Made by a program: the position numbers and the translations under genes. From Rhizobium leguminosarum (lineage in GTDB: Bacteria > Pseudomonadota > Alphaproteobacteria > Rhizobiales > Rhizobiaceae): 64,000 bases of DNA. Below are positions 19,061 through 27,983 of the stretch, piece after piece. Each line of letters opens with the position of its first letter. Position 1 is the stretch's first letter. The notes below the pieces were generated by a model. It was not told the DNA's origin. It saw only the letters and a list, made by a program, of their open reading frames with translations, and did not search any database. Where the stretch lies: NCBI RefSeq assembly GCF_004123835.1, contig NZ_MZMU01000015.1, forward strand, positions 248,001-312,000, written 5' to 3'.

Positions 19061-19990
19061 TCGGATCACGATCAGCCAAAGCGAAACGCTCACCACCGAA
19101 AACACCGTGGTGATCAGGATCGTCGCCGAGGCGCGCTCCTGCCAAACGCCATATTGCTGGCCGATGACGAAGACGTTGGTCGCCGTCGGCAGGCAGGCGA
19201 GCAGCACGGCCGCCTGGATCCACACCGGCTCGAAACCACCCACCGCCGTCAGCGCAACGAAGACCGCGATCGGATGCAGGATCAGCTTCGCCGGCACGAT
19301 ATAGGAGATCTCGGCCGGGATCCGCTTCAGAGGCCGCAGCGCCAGCGTCACGCCCATGGCAAAGAGCGCGCAGGGCGCCGCCGCCTGGGCGAGATAGTCG
19401 ACGAGGCGCTGAAACGCCAGCGGCGGGTCGAGATGCAGGGCAGCCACCGCAAAGCCCAGCACCATCGACAGGATGAAGGGATGCAGCCCAACCTTCCGCA
19501 CGATGTCAGCGACAAGCCGGTTGAGCGAACGCTTGTCGTCGCCGGCTGCCGCCATCAGCGCCGGCGCCACGATGAAATGCAGCGCGTTCTCGAAGCAGAT
19601 GATCAGCGCCACCGGTACGGCTGCGCCTTCGCCGAGCGCCAACAGCGCCAGGCCCGGCCCCATATAGCCGATATTGCCATAGGCGCCGGCAAAGGACTGG
19701 ATGGTGCAATCGGCAAGCGAATTGCCGCGCACGACGCGGCCGATGACGAAAAGCAGGATGAAGACCGCATAGGTCGCCGCAATATCGGTGACGATGAAAT
19801 CGACGCGCGTCAGCTCTTCGATCGGCGTGCGCGAGACGAGCTTGAAGAACAGAGCGGGCAGGGCGGCATAGATGATGAAGGTGTTCAGCCAGCCGAGCGC
19901 TTCGGCCGGCTGCTTGGTCGCCTTGGCGGGGATGTAGCCGATCAGGATCAGGCCGAAGAACGGCAATAGCAGGCTGACAATATCGGCCAA
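19028..19990 (-). CDS. AEC-family transporter (auxin efflux carrier fold)
   Basis: Integral membrane protein of 320 residues with about ten hydrophobic segments arranged as two inverted halves, typical of the AEC/BART superfamily. The first helix (VSLLLPFFGLILIGYIP) and the mid-protein FENALHFIVAPALM are characteristic. Bacterial members carry malonate, malate or other small acids; the substrate here is unknown. The 3' end overlaps the UbiH-family gene by 33 bases in convergent orientation. Confidence 0.87.
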   Translation of the reverse strand: MADIVSLLLPFFGLILIGYIPAKATKQPAEALGWLNTFIIYAALPALFFKLVSRTPIEELTRVDFIVTDIAATYAVFILLFVIGRVVRGNSLADCTIQSFAGAYGNIGYMGPGLALLALGEGAAVPVALIICFENALHFIVAPALMAAAGDDKRSLNRLVADIVRKVGLHPFILSMVLGFAVAALHLDPPLAFQRLVDYLAQAAAPCALFAMGVTLALRPLKRIPAEISYIVPAKLILHPIAVFVALTAVGGFEPVWIQAAVLLACLPTATNVFVIGQQYGVWQERASATILITTVFSVVSVSLWLIVIRSGLLPLQLFP

Positions 19991-20039
19991 GAGGTCTTCC
20001 AGTACGCGGGGATGATCGGCGGGTCAGGATCTGACTTAA

Positions 20040-20193
20040 GCAATTCCAGCAAAAGTGTGTAGCGGTTTTTCGTCCGGAATTGCGCAGAAACAAGAGCAAT
20101 TCCAGCAAAAGTGTGTAGCGGTTTTTGCGTTCGGAATTGCTCAAAAACAAGCCAGTAGAGCGTGGACTCATTCACGCGATGAGCACACGCTCT
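20040..20193. repeat. Tandem intergenic repeat plus hairpin
   Basis: Two tandem 55-base copies start at 20040 and 20096; each begins GCAATTCCAGCAAAAGTGTG and ends at GGAATTGC, so each copy is itself an inverted repeat (GCAATTCC...GGAATTGC). They are followed by a hairpin at 20157-20193 (AGAGCGTG...CACACGCTCT). A related single copy with the same layout lies at 22643-22746. These are dispersed rhizobial palindromic elements; tandem doubling of the first module is less usual. Confidence 0.8.
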
Positions 20194-20211
20194 ACGACCC
20201 CCAACAATCGA

Positions 20212-21147
20212 TCAGTAGTCCCAGAAGGCCGCCACCCAACGAAAGGCGTCGCCGTCCACCGCCACCCGGCCGACGGAGGGGAACGGCAGGTGAGTGGCCA
20301 CCAGCTGCTCGCCGGTCTCCGCCAGTTCCCGCAACAGACGGACCCGAACGCGAGCCGCCTCCTCGGGGTCGTGTTCGAAGCCGTTGTACCAGTCCGGATG
20401 TTCAAACCCGACCGCGAACACGGCGTCGCCGGCAAACATTAGCCTGTCGCCGCCGGAGGCCAGGCGGATCACGCTGTGGCCGGGGGTGTGGCCGCCGGTG
20501 CGATGGACGACCACGCCCGGCGCCACCTCGTACTCATCATCGAACAGCCTGAGATGGCTGCGATACTCTTTGGCGAACCGCTTGGCGGTCGCCCGAAGCG
20601 CGTCCGGGAAGCCCGGCGGCATGGAGACCCGGGAGAAATCGGGCGCCTCCCAGAACTTGACCTCTGCCGCCGCCACGTGGATCCGCAGGTCCGGACGCAG
20701 CTGGTCCTTCACTCCGTCGACGAGCAGCCCGCCGATGTGGTCCATGTGCATGTGGGTCAGGACCACGTCGGTCACCGACGCAAGATCGATGCCAGCGGCC
20801 TCCAGTCGCTTGATCAGCTGCCCGGCCCGCGGCAGGTGCAAGTCCGGGTCGAGCCCCAGCCCGGCGTCGAGGAGTATGGTCTGGTCGCCGCTGCGTACCA
20901 CGACCACGTTCAGCGCCCAGTCGAAAGCGTCCGCTGGGAGGAACATGTCTTTCAGCCAGGCCGCTCGGACGGCGGGATCGATGTTGTGTCCCAGCATCGC
21001 GGTCGGGAGCGGTAGCACTCCGTCGCTGACCACCAGCACCTCAATCTCGCCGACCTGCACCGCGTAGCGCGACGGAACCAATTCGTCGAGCCGAGGTCTG
21101 CCGGTGTGTGCGGTGTTTTCCAGGCTCATATTTGTCTCAAGGTTCAT
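20212..21147 (-). CDS. Metallo-beta-lactamase-fold hydrolase
   Basis: Zinc hydrolase of 311 residues with the MBL signature H132-M-H134-M-D136-H137 in VVLTHMHMDHIGG, a later metal His in TGGHTPGHS, and a metal Asp in MFAGDAVF. Similar proteins include N-acyl-homoserine lactonases and other lactone or ester hydrolases; the overall pattern (DAGLG, HMHMDHIGG, GHTPGHS) fits the lactonase-like subgroup, but the substrate is unproved. The start at 21147 is supported by AAGGAGA seven bases upstream; an internal ATG at 21129 is the alternative. The gene stands alone between repeats. Confidence 0.85.
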   Translation of the reverse strand: MNLETNMSLENTAHTGRPRLDELVPSRYAVQVGEIEVLVVSDGVLPLPTAMLGHNIDPAVRAAWLKDMFLPADAFDWALNVVVVRSGDQTILLDAGLGLDPDLHLPRAGQLIKRLEAAGIDLASVTDVVLTHMHMDHIGGLLVDGVKDQLRPDLRIHVAAAEVKFWEAPDFSRVSMPPGFPDALRATAKRFAKEYRSHLRLFDDEYEVAPGVVVHRTGGHTPGHSVIRLASGGDRLMFAGDAVFAVGFEHPDWYNGFEHDPEEAARVRVRLLRELAETGEQLVATHLPFPSVGRVAVDGDAFRWVAAFWDY

Positions 21148-21563
21148 GTTCGTCTCCTTCTGACCGCCGCCTTAAACACGGCATCGACGACGCTACATGG
21201 AGCCGTGTTTGCGATCGATTGGGTCGAGGGATAAGGGCGGGTGGGGCCGAGGGACAGGACAAGCCATACCACGGAATAGGTGCAGGCCCCGCTTTTGCTG
21301 TCGGCGGCGTGCTGATGGGCGGAGTCGATCAGATCAGCGAACGCGGCAAGCCTGTGACTGGGCTCGCCACAAATGTCATTTTTGACAGTCGAGGCCGGAC
21401 ATGATGCCGTTTTCTCCGCTGCCGGGAGGCACCTTGCCGGGCCAACGGACCATAGCGGGCGCGCGAAGGCTGCTTCGGAAAGCTGCCAAATAGCCCGCCA
21501 CTGCAGCGCATCGCGGAGACAACTTCCGACGAAGACGGTGCAGTGGCCGGTCGGTGGCGTCCG
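21148..21563. other. Non-coding gap before SDR gene
   Basis: About 415 bases without a recognisable gene. Short frames on both strands lack ribosome-binding sites and resemble nothing I know. It must contain the promoter of the MBL-fold gene. It might hold eroded remains of a regulator, but I cannot support that. Confidence 0.3.
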
Positions 21564-22355
21564 TCAGAGCGTGTCGATCAGGCCTCCGTCCACACGCATC
21601 GAAGCCCCGGTCGTTGCGGACGCCAAAGGGGAGGCCAGATAGGTGACGAGATTGGCAATTTCCTCGACGCTCGCGGCGCGTTGGATGATCGAACCGGCGC
21701 GGTGCTTCTTGACGAAGTCCGCCGCCACCTCCTCGATCGGTTTCCCCGTCTTCGCACGTTCCTCGGCGAGCATCGCCTCGACGCCTTCGGACAGCGTGGG
21801 GCCGGGAAGGACGGAGTTCACGGTAACGCCCGTGCCAGCCATGCGCTTGGCAAGGCCGCGGGCAACCGCGATGTCTGCGGTCTTGCTGACACCGTAGTGG
21901 ATCATCTCGACCGGAATGTTAAAGCCGGATTCAGACGCGATGAAGATGACGCGGCCCCAATCGAGCTTCTGCATGCCCGGAAGATATGCGCGCGAAAGCC
22001 TGACGGCGGACATAACGTTCACCTGCCAGTGTCGGTCCCATACCTCGTCGTCCGCATCGAAGAAGTCTAGCGGCTGGAAGATGCCCGCGTTGTTGATGAG
22101 GATGTCGACGTCAGGAACTTGGGCGACAAGAGCGTCACATCCGCCAGCGGTCGCGAGATCCGCTGCCGCCGCGGTTACGCTTCCCTTGGCGCCTTCGCCT
22201 TTCAGGCGGTCGGCGGCCTTCGCGGTCTTTTCTTCGGACCGGCCATTGACCACCACGTCCGCACCCGCCCTCGCGAGCTGGCGGGCGATTGCGTATCCAA
22301 TGCCTTCAGTGGATCCGGTAACCAGAGCGGTCTTGCCTGTGAGGTCGATCTGCAT
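21564..22355 (-). CDS. Short-chain dehydrogenase/reductase
   Basis: Classical SDR of 263 residues, NAD(P)-dependent. Cofactor motif TGSTEGIG is at about 11-18, followed by NNAG, catalytic Ser in IASESG, and YxxxK in HYGVSKTAD. The C-terminal VDGGL is typical. Start chosen at 22355 because AGGAGC precedes it; the open frame runs further upstream into a repeat but loses SDR similarity. The substrate is unknown; a ketoacyl or sugar-alcohol type activity is typical. It lies downstream of the ion-channel gene on the same strand but 440 bases away. Confidence 0.88.
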   Translation of the reverse strand: MQIDLTGKTALVTGSTEGIGYAIARQLARAGADVVVNGRSEEKTAKAADRLKGEGAKGSVTAAAADLATAGGCDALVAQVPDVDILINNAGIFQPLDFFDADDEVWDRHWQVNVMSAVRLSRAYLPGMQKLDWGRVIFIASESGFNIPVEMIHYGVSKTADIAVARGLAKRMAGTGVTVNSVLPGPTLSEGVEAMLAEERAKTGKPIEEVAADFVKKHRAGSIIQRAASVEEIANLVTYLASPLASATTGASMRVDGGLIDTL

Positions 22356-22642
22356 CTTCTGCTCCTGTGAGGTTGGATGACAGAACGTATGAACTGGCGA
22401 CCGATCTCGCAACAGCCCACGATGAGGATAATCCTCTCGCGACAGGATGATGTCGGCGGCGGCGTGCTCGCCGGGATGGGCGGGCTGCAATCCGACGGAC
22501 CCGATTTGAAATGGTGCGCCGGGGCGCAAACCAATGAGCTGGCACAACAACATCTGCGGGGCTGCGCTCCAACCTGAAGACGTGGCTCGCTTGCAAGATT
22601 CCACGTTCATTGGTTGTCCCAATACGATCTTAGGCGCCCTCT
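22356..22642. other. Intergenic region upstream of SDR gene
   Basis: No gene visible. The stretch presumably carries the SDR promoter; the first part is the open continuation of the SDR frame without similarity to the family. It abuts the dispersed repeat at 22643-22746. Confidence 0.3.
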
Positions 22643-22746
22643 TAGAGCAATTCCAGGAAAAGTGCGAAGCGGTTTTCCGTCCGGAATCGCGTAAAAACAA
22701 AAAGTTAGAGCGATTCTGCGTTTCCGTGAAAAGCTGAACCGCTCTA
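22643..22746. repeat. Dispersed rhizobial palindromic element
   Basis: Starts TAGAGCAATTCCAGGAAAAG and ends GAACCGCTCTA; it contains AGCGGTTTTCCGTCCGGAAT and a second module AGAGCGATTCTGCG. The first half matches the tandem element at 20040-20150. The outer TAGAGC...GCTCTA ends are inverted. Confidence 0.8.
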
Positions 22747-22797
22747 GACAACGACTGCGTGCGAATTCCTAGCGTATCGTCTAGCCAGGATCGACGG

Positions 22798-23592
22798 TCA
22801 CGATCCCTCGTCCGGTATGTTCAAGACCTCTCCGCACGCCTTGCAATGAACGGCGTCCGCGTCATGGCGCTGAAGGCCGCATCGGTGGCAGGAATAGGTC
22901 ACTTTGTGAGGGCGGACGACTGCCTGAGCAAGCCTGACGAATAGGGAGATGCCGACGATCATCGTCACAACGGAAGTGAGCTTGCCCAGCGTTCCCGGAA
23001 GCGTGATGTCTCCGAATCCCGTCGTCGTCACCGTCGCGACCGTGAAATATAGCGCATCGACGAATCCTTCGCTTCCCTCCCTGTTGTAGAAGAAGGACGT
23101 ATAGACGAACCCGGTTGCCATGAAGAGGAACACAAGGAGATTGATCACCGCCCGGACGACGTCGAGAAGGTATAAATAGCCGGCCTTGCGTAGCAAGTCC
23201 TTGAGCAGCGGACTGGTGCCGATCGCCCAGAGCCGCATGATCCGCAGGAAAGCGAAATTGAAGAGCAGGTCCGGCAGCAACAGAGTGGCCAGCACCACGA
23301 AGTCGATCCAGGTCATCGGCCGCCGAAGCCACTCGCGCAAAGAGAATGCGGCGACCGCCCGGCCGACCATCTCGGCGGCGATCCACACTGCTATCGCATA
23401 GTCGATAATCAGATAGGACGGACCGGATCGCAGGTACGGGCCGAGCAGGAAGAAGGCGAGAATGGCGACGTCAATGGCAGCAAATATCAGCCGAAGGGCG
23501 ACCGCCTGCCTGCCGTCGGCCCTATCGAGCCTTCGCAGCACCTGACGAAGCGAATTCTGCCGAGAGCCGTCGCCGGATTCGAAGATTTTCAT
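22798..23592 (-). CDS. Potassium channel-like protein with C-terminal zinc ribbon
   Basis: Membrane ion channel subunit, 264 residues. About five or six hydrophobic segments resemble a voltage-sensor-like S1-S4 region followed by the pore. The selectivity filter is TTTGFGD at 189-195, close to the K+ channel TVGYG/TVGFGD signature. The S4-equivalent is poor in regularly spaced arginines, so voltage gating is doubtful. The cytosolic tail ends with a small zinc ribbon, C235-x2-C238 and C250-x2-C253, an unusual appendage that might regulate gating by metal or redox state. Encoded alone; the start ATG leads MKIFESGDGS. Confidence 0.85.
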   Translation of the reverse strand: MKIFESGDGSRQNSLRQVLRRLDRADGRQAVALRLIFAAIDVAILAFFLLGPYLRSGPSYLIIDYAIAVWIAAEMVGRAVAAFSLREWLRRPMTWIDFVVLATLLLPDLLFNFAFLRIMRLWAIGTSPLLKDLLRKAGYLYLLDVVRAVINLLVFLFMATGFVYTSFFYNREGSEGFVDALYFTVATVTTTGFGDITLPGTLGKLTSVVTMIVGISLFVRLAQAVVRPHKVTYSCHRCGLQRHDADAVHCKACGEVLNIPDEGS

Positions 23593-23703
23593 CCAGTGAA
23601 TGTAGATCCCTCATCGGCGTCCGCAAGTCGCCCGAAGAGATCCTTGCCCGGCAAATCGTTGTTCTCGTCTGGACAGGAGTTGCCCTGCAGGGGCGCCTCG
23701 ATC

Positions 23704-24477
23704 TCAGGCGACGGACCATCCACCGTCCACCAGCAGGTTCGCGCCGGTGATCAGGCTCGCAGCCGGTGATGCAAGGAAGACTACGGCACCCACCACATCA
23801 TCGGTTTCACCGATCCGCCCGAGCGGAATGTGACCGAGCGTCGCTTCGCGATTGTCGGCATCGGATAGAAAAGGTGCTGTGCCATCGGTGTGAATGAACG
23901 TTGGCGATACGGTATTTACGGTGACATCATAGCGTGCCCATTCGGCTGCAAGGCAGCGCGTGAGGTGATTGATTGCCGCCTTACTCATGCAATAGATTGC
24001 CTCGCCGCGCAGTGCCACGGTACCGGCCTGTGAGCTGATGTTGATGATCCGGCCCCCATTGCGCTTGATCATGTGCCGGCCCACAGCCTGCGTCATCAGA
24101 AAGGTACCCTTGATGTTGACATCGAGTATCTCGTCAAGATCCTTCTCCTCGACGAGTTCTGCGAGATTGCCCGGAGCCACGCCGACATTGTTGACGAGGA
24201 CGTCGATCCGGCCGAACGTCGCAAGCGCCGCGTCGACGGCTTGTGCGATATGGGCCTTGTTGGGAATGTCCAATTCAACGGGCAGAACTTTTCGTCCCGT
24301 GCCCTCCAGTTCGGCAACCAGGCTCGCCGACGCTGCGACATCGCGGACGCCTAAAACAATATCGGAACCTGCTGCGGCACAGGCAAGTGCGCAAGCTCGA
24401 CCGATGCCACGGCTCGCTCCCGTCACTAAGGTCACCTTGCCCTCAAGGCTGAAGTCCGGCGCATTCTTCTGCATCAT
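23704..24477 (-). CDS. Short-chain dehydrogenase/reductase
   Basis: SDR-fold oxidoreductase of 257 residues with TGASRGIG cofactor motif, NNVG in place of the usual NNAG, catalytic Ser in NISSQAG and Tyr-x-x-x-Lys in YCMSKAAI, and a final VDGGW. The pattern resembles 3-oxoacyl-ACP reductases and gluconate 5-dehydrogenases. Start 24477 is chosen because GGGAGG lies at ideal spacing; 24474 and 24501 are alternatives. The substrate is unknown. It is not closely similar to the SDR at 21564-22355. Confidence 0.87.
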   Translation of the reverse strand: MMQKNAPDFSLEGKVTLVTGASRGIGRACALACAAAGSDIVLGVRDVAASASLVAELEGTGRKVLPVELDIPNKAHIAQAVDAALATFGRIDVLVNNVGVAPGNLAELVEEKDLDEILDVNIKGTFLMTQAVGRHMIKRNGGRIINISSQAGTVALRGEAIYCMSKAAINHLTRCLAAEWARYDVTVNTVSPTFIHTDGTAPFLSDADNREATLGHIPLGRIGETDDVVGAVVFLASPAASLITGANLLVDGGWSVA

Positions 24478-24676
24478 GATGCCTCCCTCGCTGAAGCTCA
24501 TTTATGGCAGCGTCGGCGTGCGGATGCCAGATATTCTGCGAGTGCGGAGGAGTGCCCTTTGACAACTGGGCTATCCCGCAACGTGGGACGCTTTTCTCGA
24601 AAGGCCCCCGCAAAAAGCCGGATTGCCCGTCGGTTCCTGCACACGACGAGCGACGGCGCGGGAGGAAACGGAGGAC

Positions 24677-24798
24677 CCCACGCACCACCTGTCACATGCC
24701 TGGAAAATCGGCAACCGGTGGCCTAGCCGATCTGCATCAGGATCGGAAAGGTCTGCTGGAACCAGATCGCCACATTGCTGACCCATCCGAACAGGAAG
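24677..24798. repeat. Direct repeat, left copy (ccdA 3'-end sequence)
   Basis: Bases from CCCACGCA to GAGACCGG here match 32131-32251 almost perfectly (offset 7453), apart from a few substitutions and small indels at the outer edge. The core codes for the last 24 residues GWVSNVAIWFQQTF-x-IG of both the metal exporter here and CcdA there, and continues past both stop codons. Similarity ends abruptly inward at about 24798. This looks like a recombination or integration scar, not protein homology. Confidence 0.85.
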
Positions 24799-25528
24799 GC
24801 GAGACCGGCCCACCTCGAAAGCTCGAACCCAGCGACCGCGAGAAGGATCGCTCCGGCGACGGCCTCGATCGATTTGGAGGCCGCCGCAAGCAGCCGCGGT
24901 CTGCTGCGCATCAGTCGCCCGAGTTGCTCCCTGAAGGCGACCGCCAGAAGTGCGACCGCCGATAGCGTCAGGCAGACGCCGATCATCATCGACACCGCGA
25001 AGAGCAGTCCCGTGACGACGACCTGGTGGATTATCGCAAAGGTCATCACGAAGAGCGTCAGAGGACAGGGGATGAGACCGGCAAGGAATCCTACGACGAC
25101 GCCTTCGCTGCTCGAATGGGTGTGGGCGTGGCGGAACAGCGCGCTGCCGAGCATCCACAGGCCGATCACGCCGAGCAGTCCACGGCTGAGCGCCTGGAGG
25201 GCGGGAGCCGAGCCCGCGTCGACGAAGGAATGCGAGACCAGCGGCAGGGCGAGCAGCGCGATCAGGACCGCCATGGACACATGCGTGAACGACAGCGCCA
25301 TCGACACCAGCAGCGCCTTGTGCGCCTTCATCGAAGAGCCCGTGAGATAGGTGGCGAGGACCGACTTGCTGTGACCGGGCGTCAGGGCGTGGACTGCACC
25401 GAAGGCAATTCCCATCGGCAGGAATGCCAGAAAGGCGAGCCAGCCGCCGCCCTGCGCGAACGCTTGATGTGGTCGGCGAAGGCCAAATAGATGTCGCGCT
25501 GGAATTCGACGATCTGCTGCCGGGGCAT
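24723..25528 (-). pseudogene. NicO/RcnA-type nickel-cobalt exporter, frameshifted and with chimeric 3' end
   Basis: Membrane transporter of the NicO (RcnA/HoxN-like) family: AFGAVHALTPGHSKSVLATYL carries the metal-binding HxxxxGH-type motif and about six hydrophobic segments follow. The start codon at 25528 overlaps the stop of the YqaA-like gene (TGATG) and gives MPRQQIVEFQRDIYLAFADHIK. Near 25461 the frame must shift by one base to continue as FAQGGGWLAFLAF, so one nucleotide is missing relative to an intact gene. The C-terminal 24 residues are identical to those of CcdA at 32176, supplied by a direct repeat. Probably non-functional unless the shift is a sequencing error. Confidence 0.75.
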
Positions 25529-25835
25529 CAGGCCAGTCCCGTGGTTGCCGCTGCCAGCACGATATAGCGTCCGGCCTTGGCGATCGCCACCAGGAGGACG
25601 AAGTTCGGGAGCGGCTCGCGCAACACGCCGGCGACGACGGTGATCGGATCGCCGACGATCGGCAGCCAGCTCGCCAGCAGCGACCACTTGCCATATCGGC
25701 GGTACCATCGCTGGCCGCGTTCCAGCGCGCCGGGTTTGACAGGGAACCGGCGGCGGCTTCGAAAGCGTTCGATCCATCTGCCGAGAAACCAGTTGACGGT
25801 GGATCCGAGGACGTTTCCGGCGCCCCGAGATCGAT
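25528..25835 (-). pseudogene. YqaA/DedA-like membrane protein, 5' truncated
   Basis: The frame reads NVLGSTVNWFLGRWIERFR...RGQRWYRRYGKWSLLASWLPIVGDPITVVAGVLREPL, the core of small YqaA-type membrane proteins (SNARE-associated/DedA relatives). Normal members have about 45 more N-terminal residues with the first membrane helix. Here that part is missing: similarity starts around 25815, just past the stop of the upstream NUDIX gene at 25853, and no good start codon is present. Its stop overlaps the exporter start, indicating an original two-gene operon. A deletion or insertion joined it to the NUDIX gene. Confidence 0.7.
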
Positions 25836-25852
25836 AATCCGCGACCGTCGAG

Positions 25853-26308
25853 CTAGGGAAGCCGCCCCCCGCGCTCGAACATCCGTCCAAACTTCAGCAG
25901 CAGGCGCTCAAGGTCCGGCTCGTCTACGCGGCGCGCGGCCTCAATCGGCGTCAGCCACACGGAGTCTCGCTCCGCCATTTCGGGAAAGCGCTTTCGGCTA
26001 CGGCGGACCTCCAGTAGGAAGACAGCAACGACTGGTCGCGCTCCACTTCCGTCCTGCATCAGCTTGTCATAGAGGAACTCGCCGAAGGGCTTCTTCTTCG
26101 CCCTCCCGATCACGCCAGCTTCCTCCCAGGCCTCACGTTCTGCCACCTTGCGCGGCTTCAGACCTGATATCGGCCAGCCCTTCGGGATCATCCAACGTCT
26201 CGTCTCCCGCGTCGTGATGAGAAGCACCTGTGGCCCCTTGGCTGTGTTTCGGAAACACAATGCACCATACTGCTGGATCGGCTTCGGATAGACGTCAATC
26301 TCATTCAT
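25853..26308 (-). CDS. NUDIX hydrolase (DIPP-like)
   Basis: Pyrophosphohydrolase of 151 residues. The Nudix box reads G-W-P-I-S-G-L...R-E-A-W-E-E-A-G-V: the REAWEEAGV half is intact but the first conserved Glu of Gx5Ex7REUxEExGU is a Leu. The PKGWP entry to the box is typical of the bacterial relatives of diphosphoinositol-polyphosphate phosphohydrolases (DIPP), which also cut dinucleoside polyphosphates and polyphosphate. The gene lies next to a CYTH-CHAD gene, both linked to polyphosphate. Its 3' end abuts the truncated YqaA-like gene. Exact substrate unknown. Confidence 0.85.
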   Translation of the reverse strand: MNEIDVYPKPIQQYGALCFRNTAKGPQVLLITTRETRRWMIPKGWPISGLKPRKVAEREAWEEAGVIGRAKKKPFGEFLYDKLMQDGSGARPVVAVFLLEVRRSRKRFPEMAERDSVWLTPIEAARRVDEPDLERLLLKFGRMFERGGRLP

Positions 26309-26391
26309 CGTGTCTGCTCATGTTCATCGACGTTCTCGACCGTGGCGGATAGACCGGGGTTCCTTCGCTCAAGGTTCGTGGCGTCCTCATG

Positions 26392-27855
26392 TCAGCGCCA
26401 GAAGCGCTTCGTGTCGATGACCTCATCGACTGAGGACTGCGCCATGCCGATCAACGCATTCTTGTCATCGTGGGAAACGACAGAATCTCGAGCAGGGTGG
26501 TCGGCCAGTCCATGCTGCTCAAGCACGTCCGGTCCCGTTGCCAGATCGTTCAACGCTCCAAGATGGTCCTGCAGCTCCTCCATCGCTGCGATAAATTTCC
26601 GGTGCCGACGGGCGCCGCGCTTGTCGTCGAACAGCGATCCGAAGAACTCGGCCGCGTAGCGAAGCTTCTTAGCGTCCTTGCGAACCTGGTGACGATGCTC
26701 GTCGTCGGTCTCAGCCAGCGCACTGCCATGCTTTTTCAGCTTCTTACGCATCTTGTCGAGGGCCTTCGCGGCAAACTGCGAAGCCGACGCGTCCTCGGAA
26801 GTTGCGCCACCGCCGCCAGCGCGATCGGTGTCACATTGAAGCCACTCGTTGAAATCGAGCATCAGGGCGCGCGCTCTCGCGGATTCCAGCGCCTCGACAG
26901 CGTCGCCGTAGGCCGTGTTGCGGGCATCCTTGAGCTTGGCCCGAAGGTCGGAGTCCTTCGCTTTCATCAGCAGGACGTCGAGATTACGCGCTTCACCTAG
27001 GATGCCAGCGAGCCAGCGAAGCTCCCCCTGCAGCCTACTCGGCTCGTCGCCCGTCAAGAGCGGTTTGAACAGCGAGAACGCAGAGCGGAGACGCCGCAGA
27101 GCTACCCGCGCCTGATGAAGGGCTTCCGAATTTCGTCGCTGGAGAAGGATCTCTTCGTTGAGACGGAACTGCCGAAAGCAGGACGCGGCGATCTCTCGAA
27201 AGGCGGCAGACGCCTTGATGCTTCGTTCGAGATTCAGGCGCTCTGCCTTGAACATGAATTGCTGCCTGTCCAGAAGCGCGAGGCCCCGTTCTGACTTGGA
27301 CTGAATGCCGAACCGGAAAGGCGCGATCGCGTCGATCTTACGAATGAAGATGAACAGGTCTTTCGGATCGCCGTCCTTCAGTTCGACTTCGATTTCCTGA
27401 ACAGGCGAGCGCCTGTTGCCAGACACTACGTCTCCCCGATCGACGACCACCTCCAGCCGAGAGCCGTTCAACTCGATGTTCCAGACGCGGCGCTCAATGA
27501 ACACGGTGAAAGCGGCTTCCACCTCAAGTTCCGGTCCGAACTCGCTTATGAGGGGGCTCGTATGGTCGAGGACCGGTTCATTGCCTTCAATGGGAGTCTC
27601 CCATTCTGAACGGACAAACAGTGATTTCGCCGGTCCGGATGCCTTCACAGTCTGGACGTGGGAAGCGCCGGTAGAGCGGATACGCAGAGAGAACCCTTCC
27701 TGCGACAGGCGGCGATCATCCGTCTCGAAATAGGTCGATGATTGTTGCAGTATCTCCTGAGGATCTCCGAAAAGATCGGAACCCAGGAGGCGCTCAAGGG
27801 GTTCGTCAGAGAGGTCGAGCTTGATTTCGATTTCCGATGGCAAGGCAGGCTCCAT
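26392..27855 (-). CDS. CYTH-CHAD domain protein
   Basis: Two-domain protein of 487 residues. The N-terminal CYTH (triphosphate tunnel) domain begins at once with the ExExK motif, E8-I-E10-I-K12, and in such proteins hydrolyses inorganic triphosphate. The C-terminal CHAD domain from about residue 215 is alpha-helical with many conserved His, Arg and Lys (for example LHQARVALRRLRSAF, HRHQVRKDAKKLRYAAEFF); CHAD domains bind polyphosphate and can sit on polyphosphate granules. Start set at ATG 27855; TTG 27924 is in frame but has weak support. Divergent from the second NUDIX gene, with 128 bases between, so the two may share a control region. Confidence 0.88.
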   Translation of the reverse strand: MEPALPSEIEIKLDLSDEPLERLLGSDLFGDPQEILQQSSTYFETDDRRLSQEGFSLRIRSTGASHVQTVKASGPAKSLFVRSEWETPIEGNEPVLDHTSPLISEFGPELEVEAAFTVFIERRVWNIELNGSRLEVVVDRGDVVSGNRRSPVQEIEVELKDGDPKDLFIFIRKIDAIAPFRFGIQSKSERGLALLDRQQFMFKAERLNLERSIKASAAFREIAASCFRQFRLNEEILLQRRNSEALHQARVALRRLRSAFSLFKPLLTGDEPSRLQGELRWLAGILGEARNLDVLLMKAKDSDLRAKLKDARNTAYGDAVEALESARARALMLDFNEWLQCDTDRAGGGGATSEDASASQFAAKALDKMRKKLKKHGSALAETDDEHRHQVRKDAKKLRYAAEFFGSLFDDKRGARRHRKFIAAMEELQDHLGALNDLATGPDVLEQHGLADHPARDSVVSHDDKNALIGMAQSSVDEVIDTKRFWR

Positions 27856-27983
27856 TCTGATTGGACGCTCATCAACGCTGGAGGTCCCGTCATAGTTCGG
27901 TCGCGTCACGACGTGATGAAGCAAACTGGACTCTTCAACGTTGCCCAGCTAGCTTGCGCGGGCTTCGAAACCGGAGGCGGACG

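Noticed and set aside
21108..21404. 98-residue plus-strand frame in the gap after the MBL-fold gene
   Set aside because: It begins inside the MBL-fold gene's 5' end on the other strand, lacks a ribosome-binding site and resembles no family.
25450..25470. Programmed frameshift in the NicO-type exporter
   Set aside because: No slippery heptamer or downstream structure is visible, and neighbouring genes are also damaged, so simple decay or base error is more likely.
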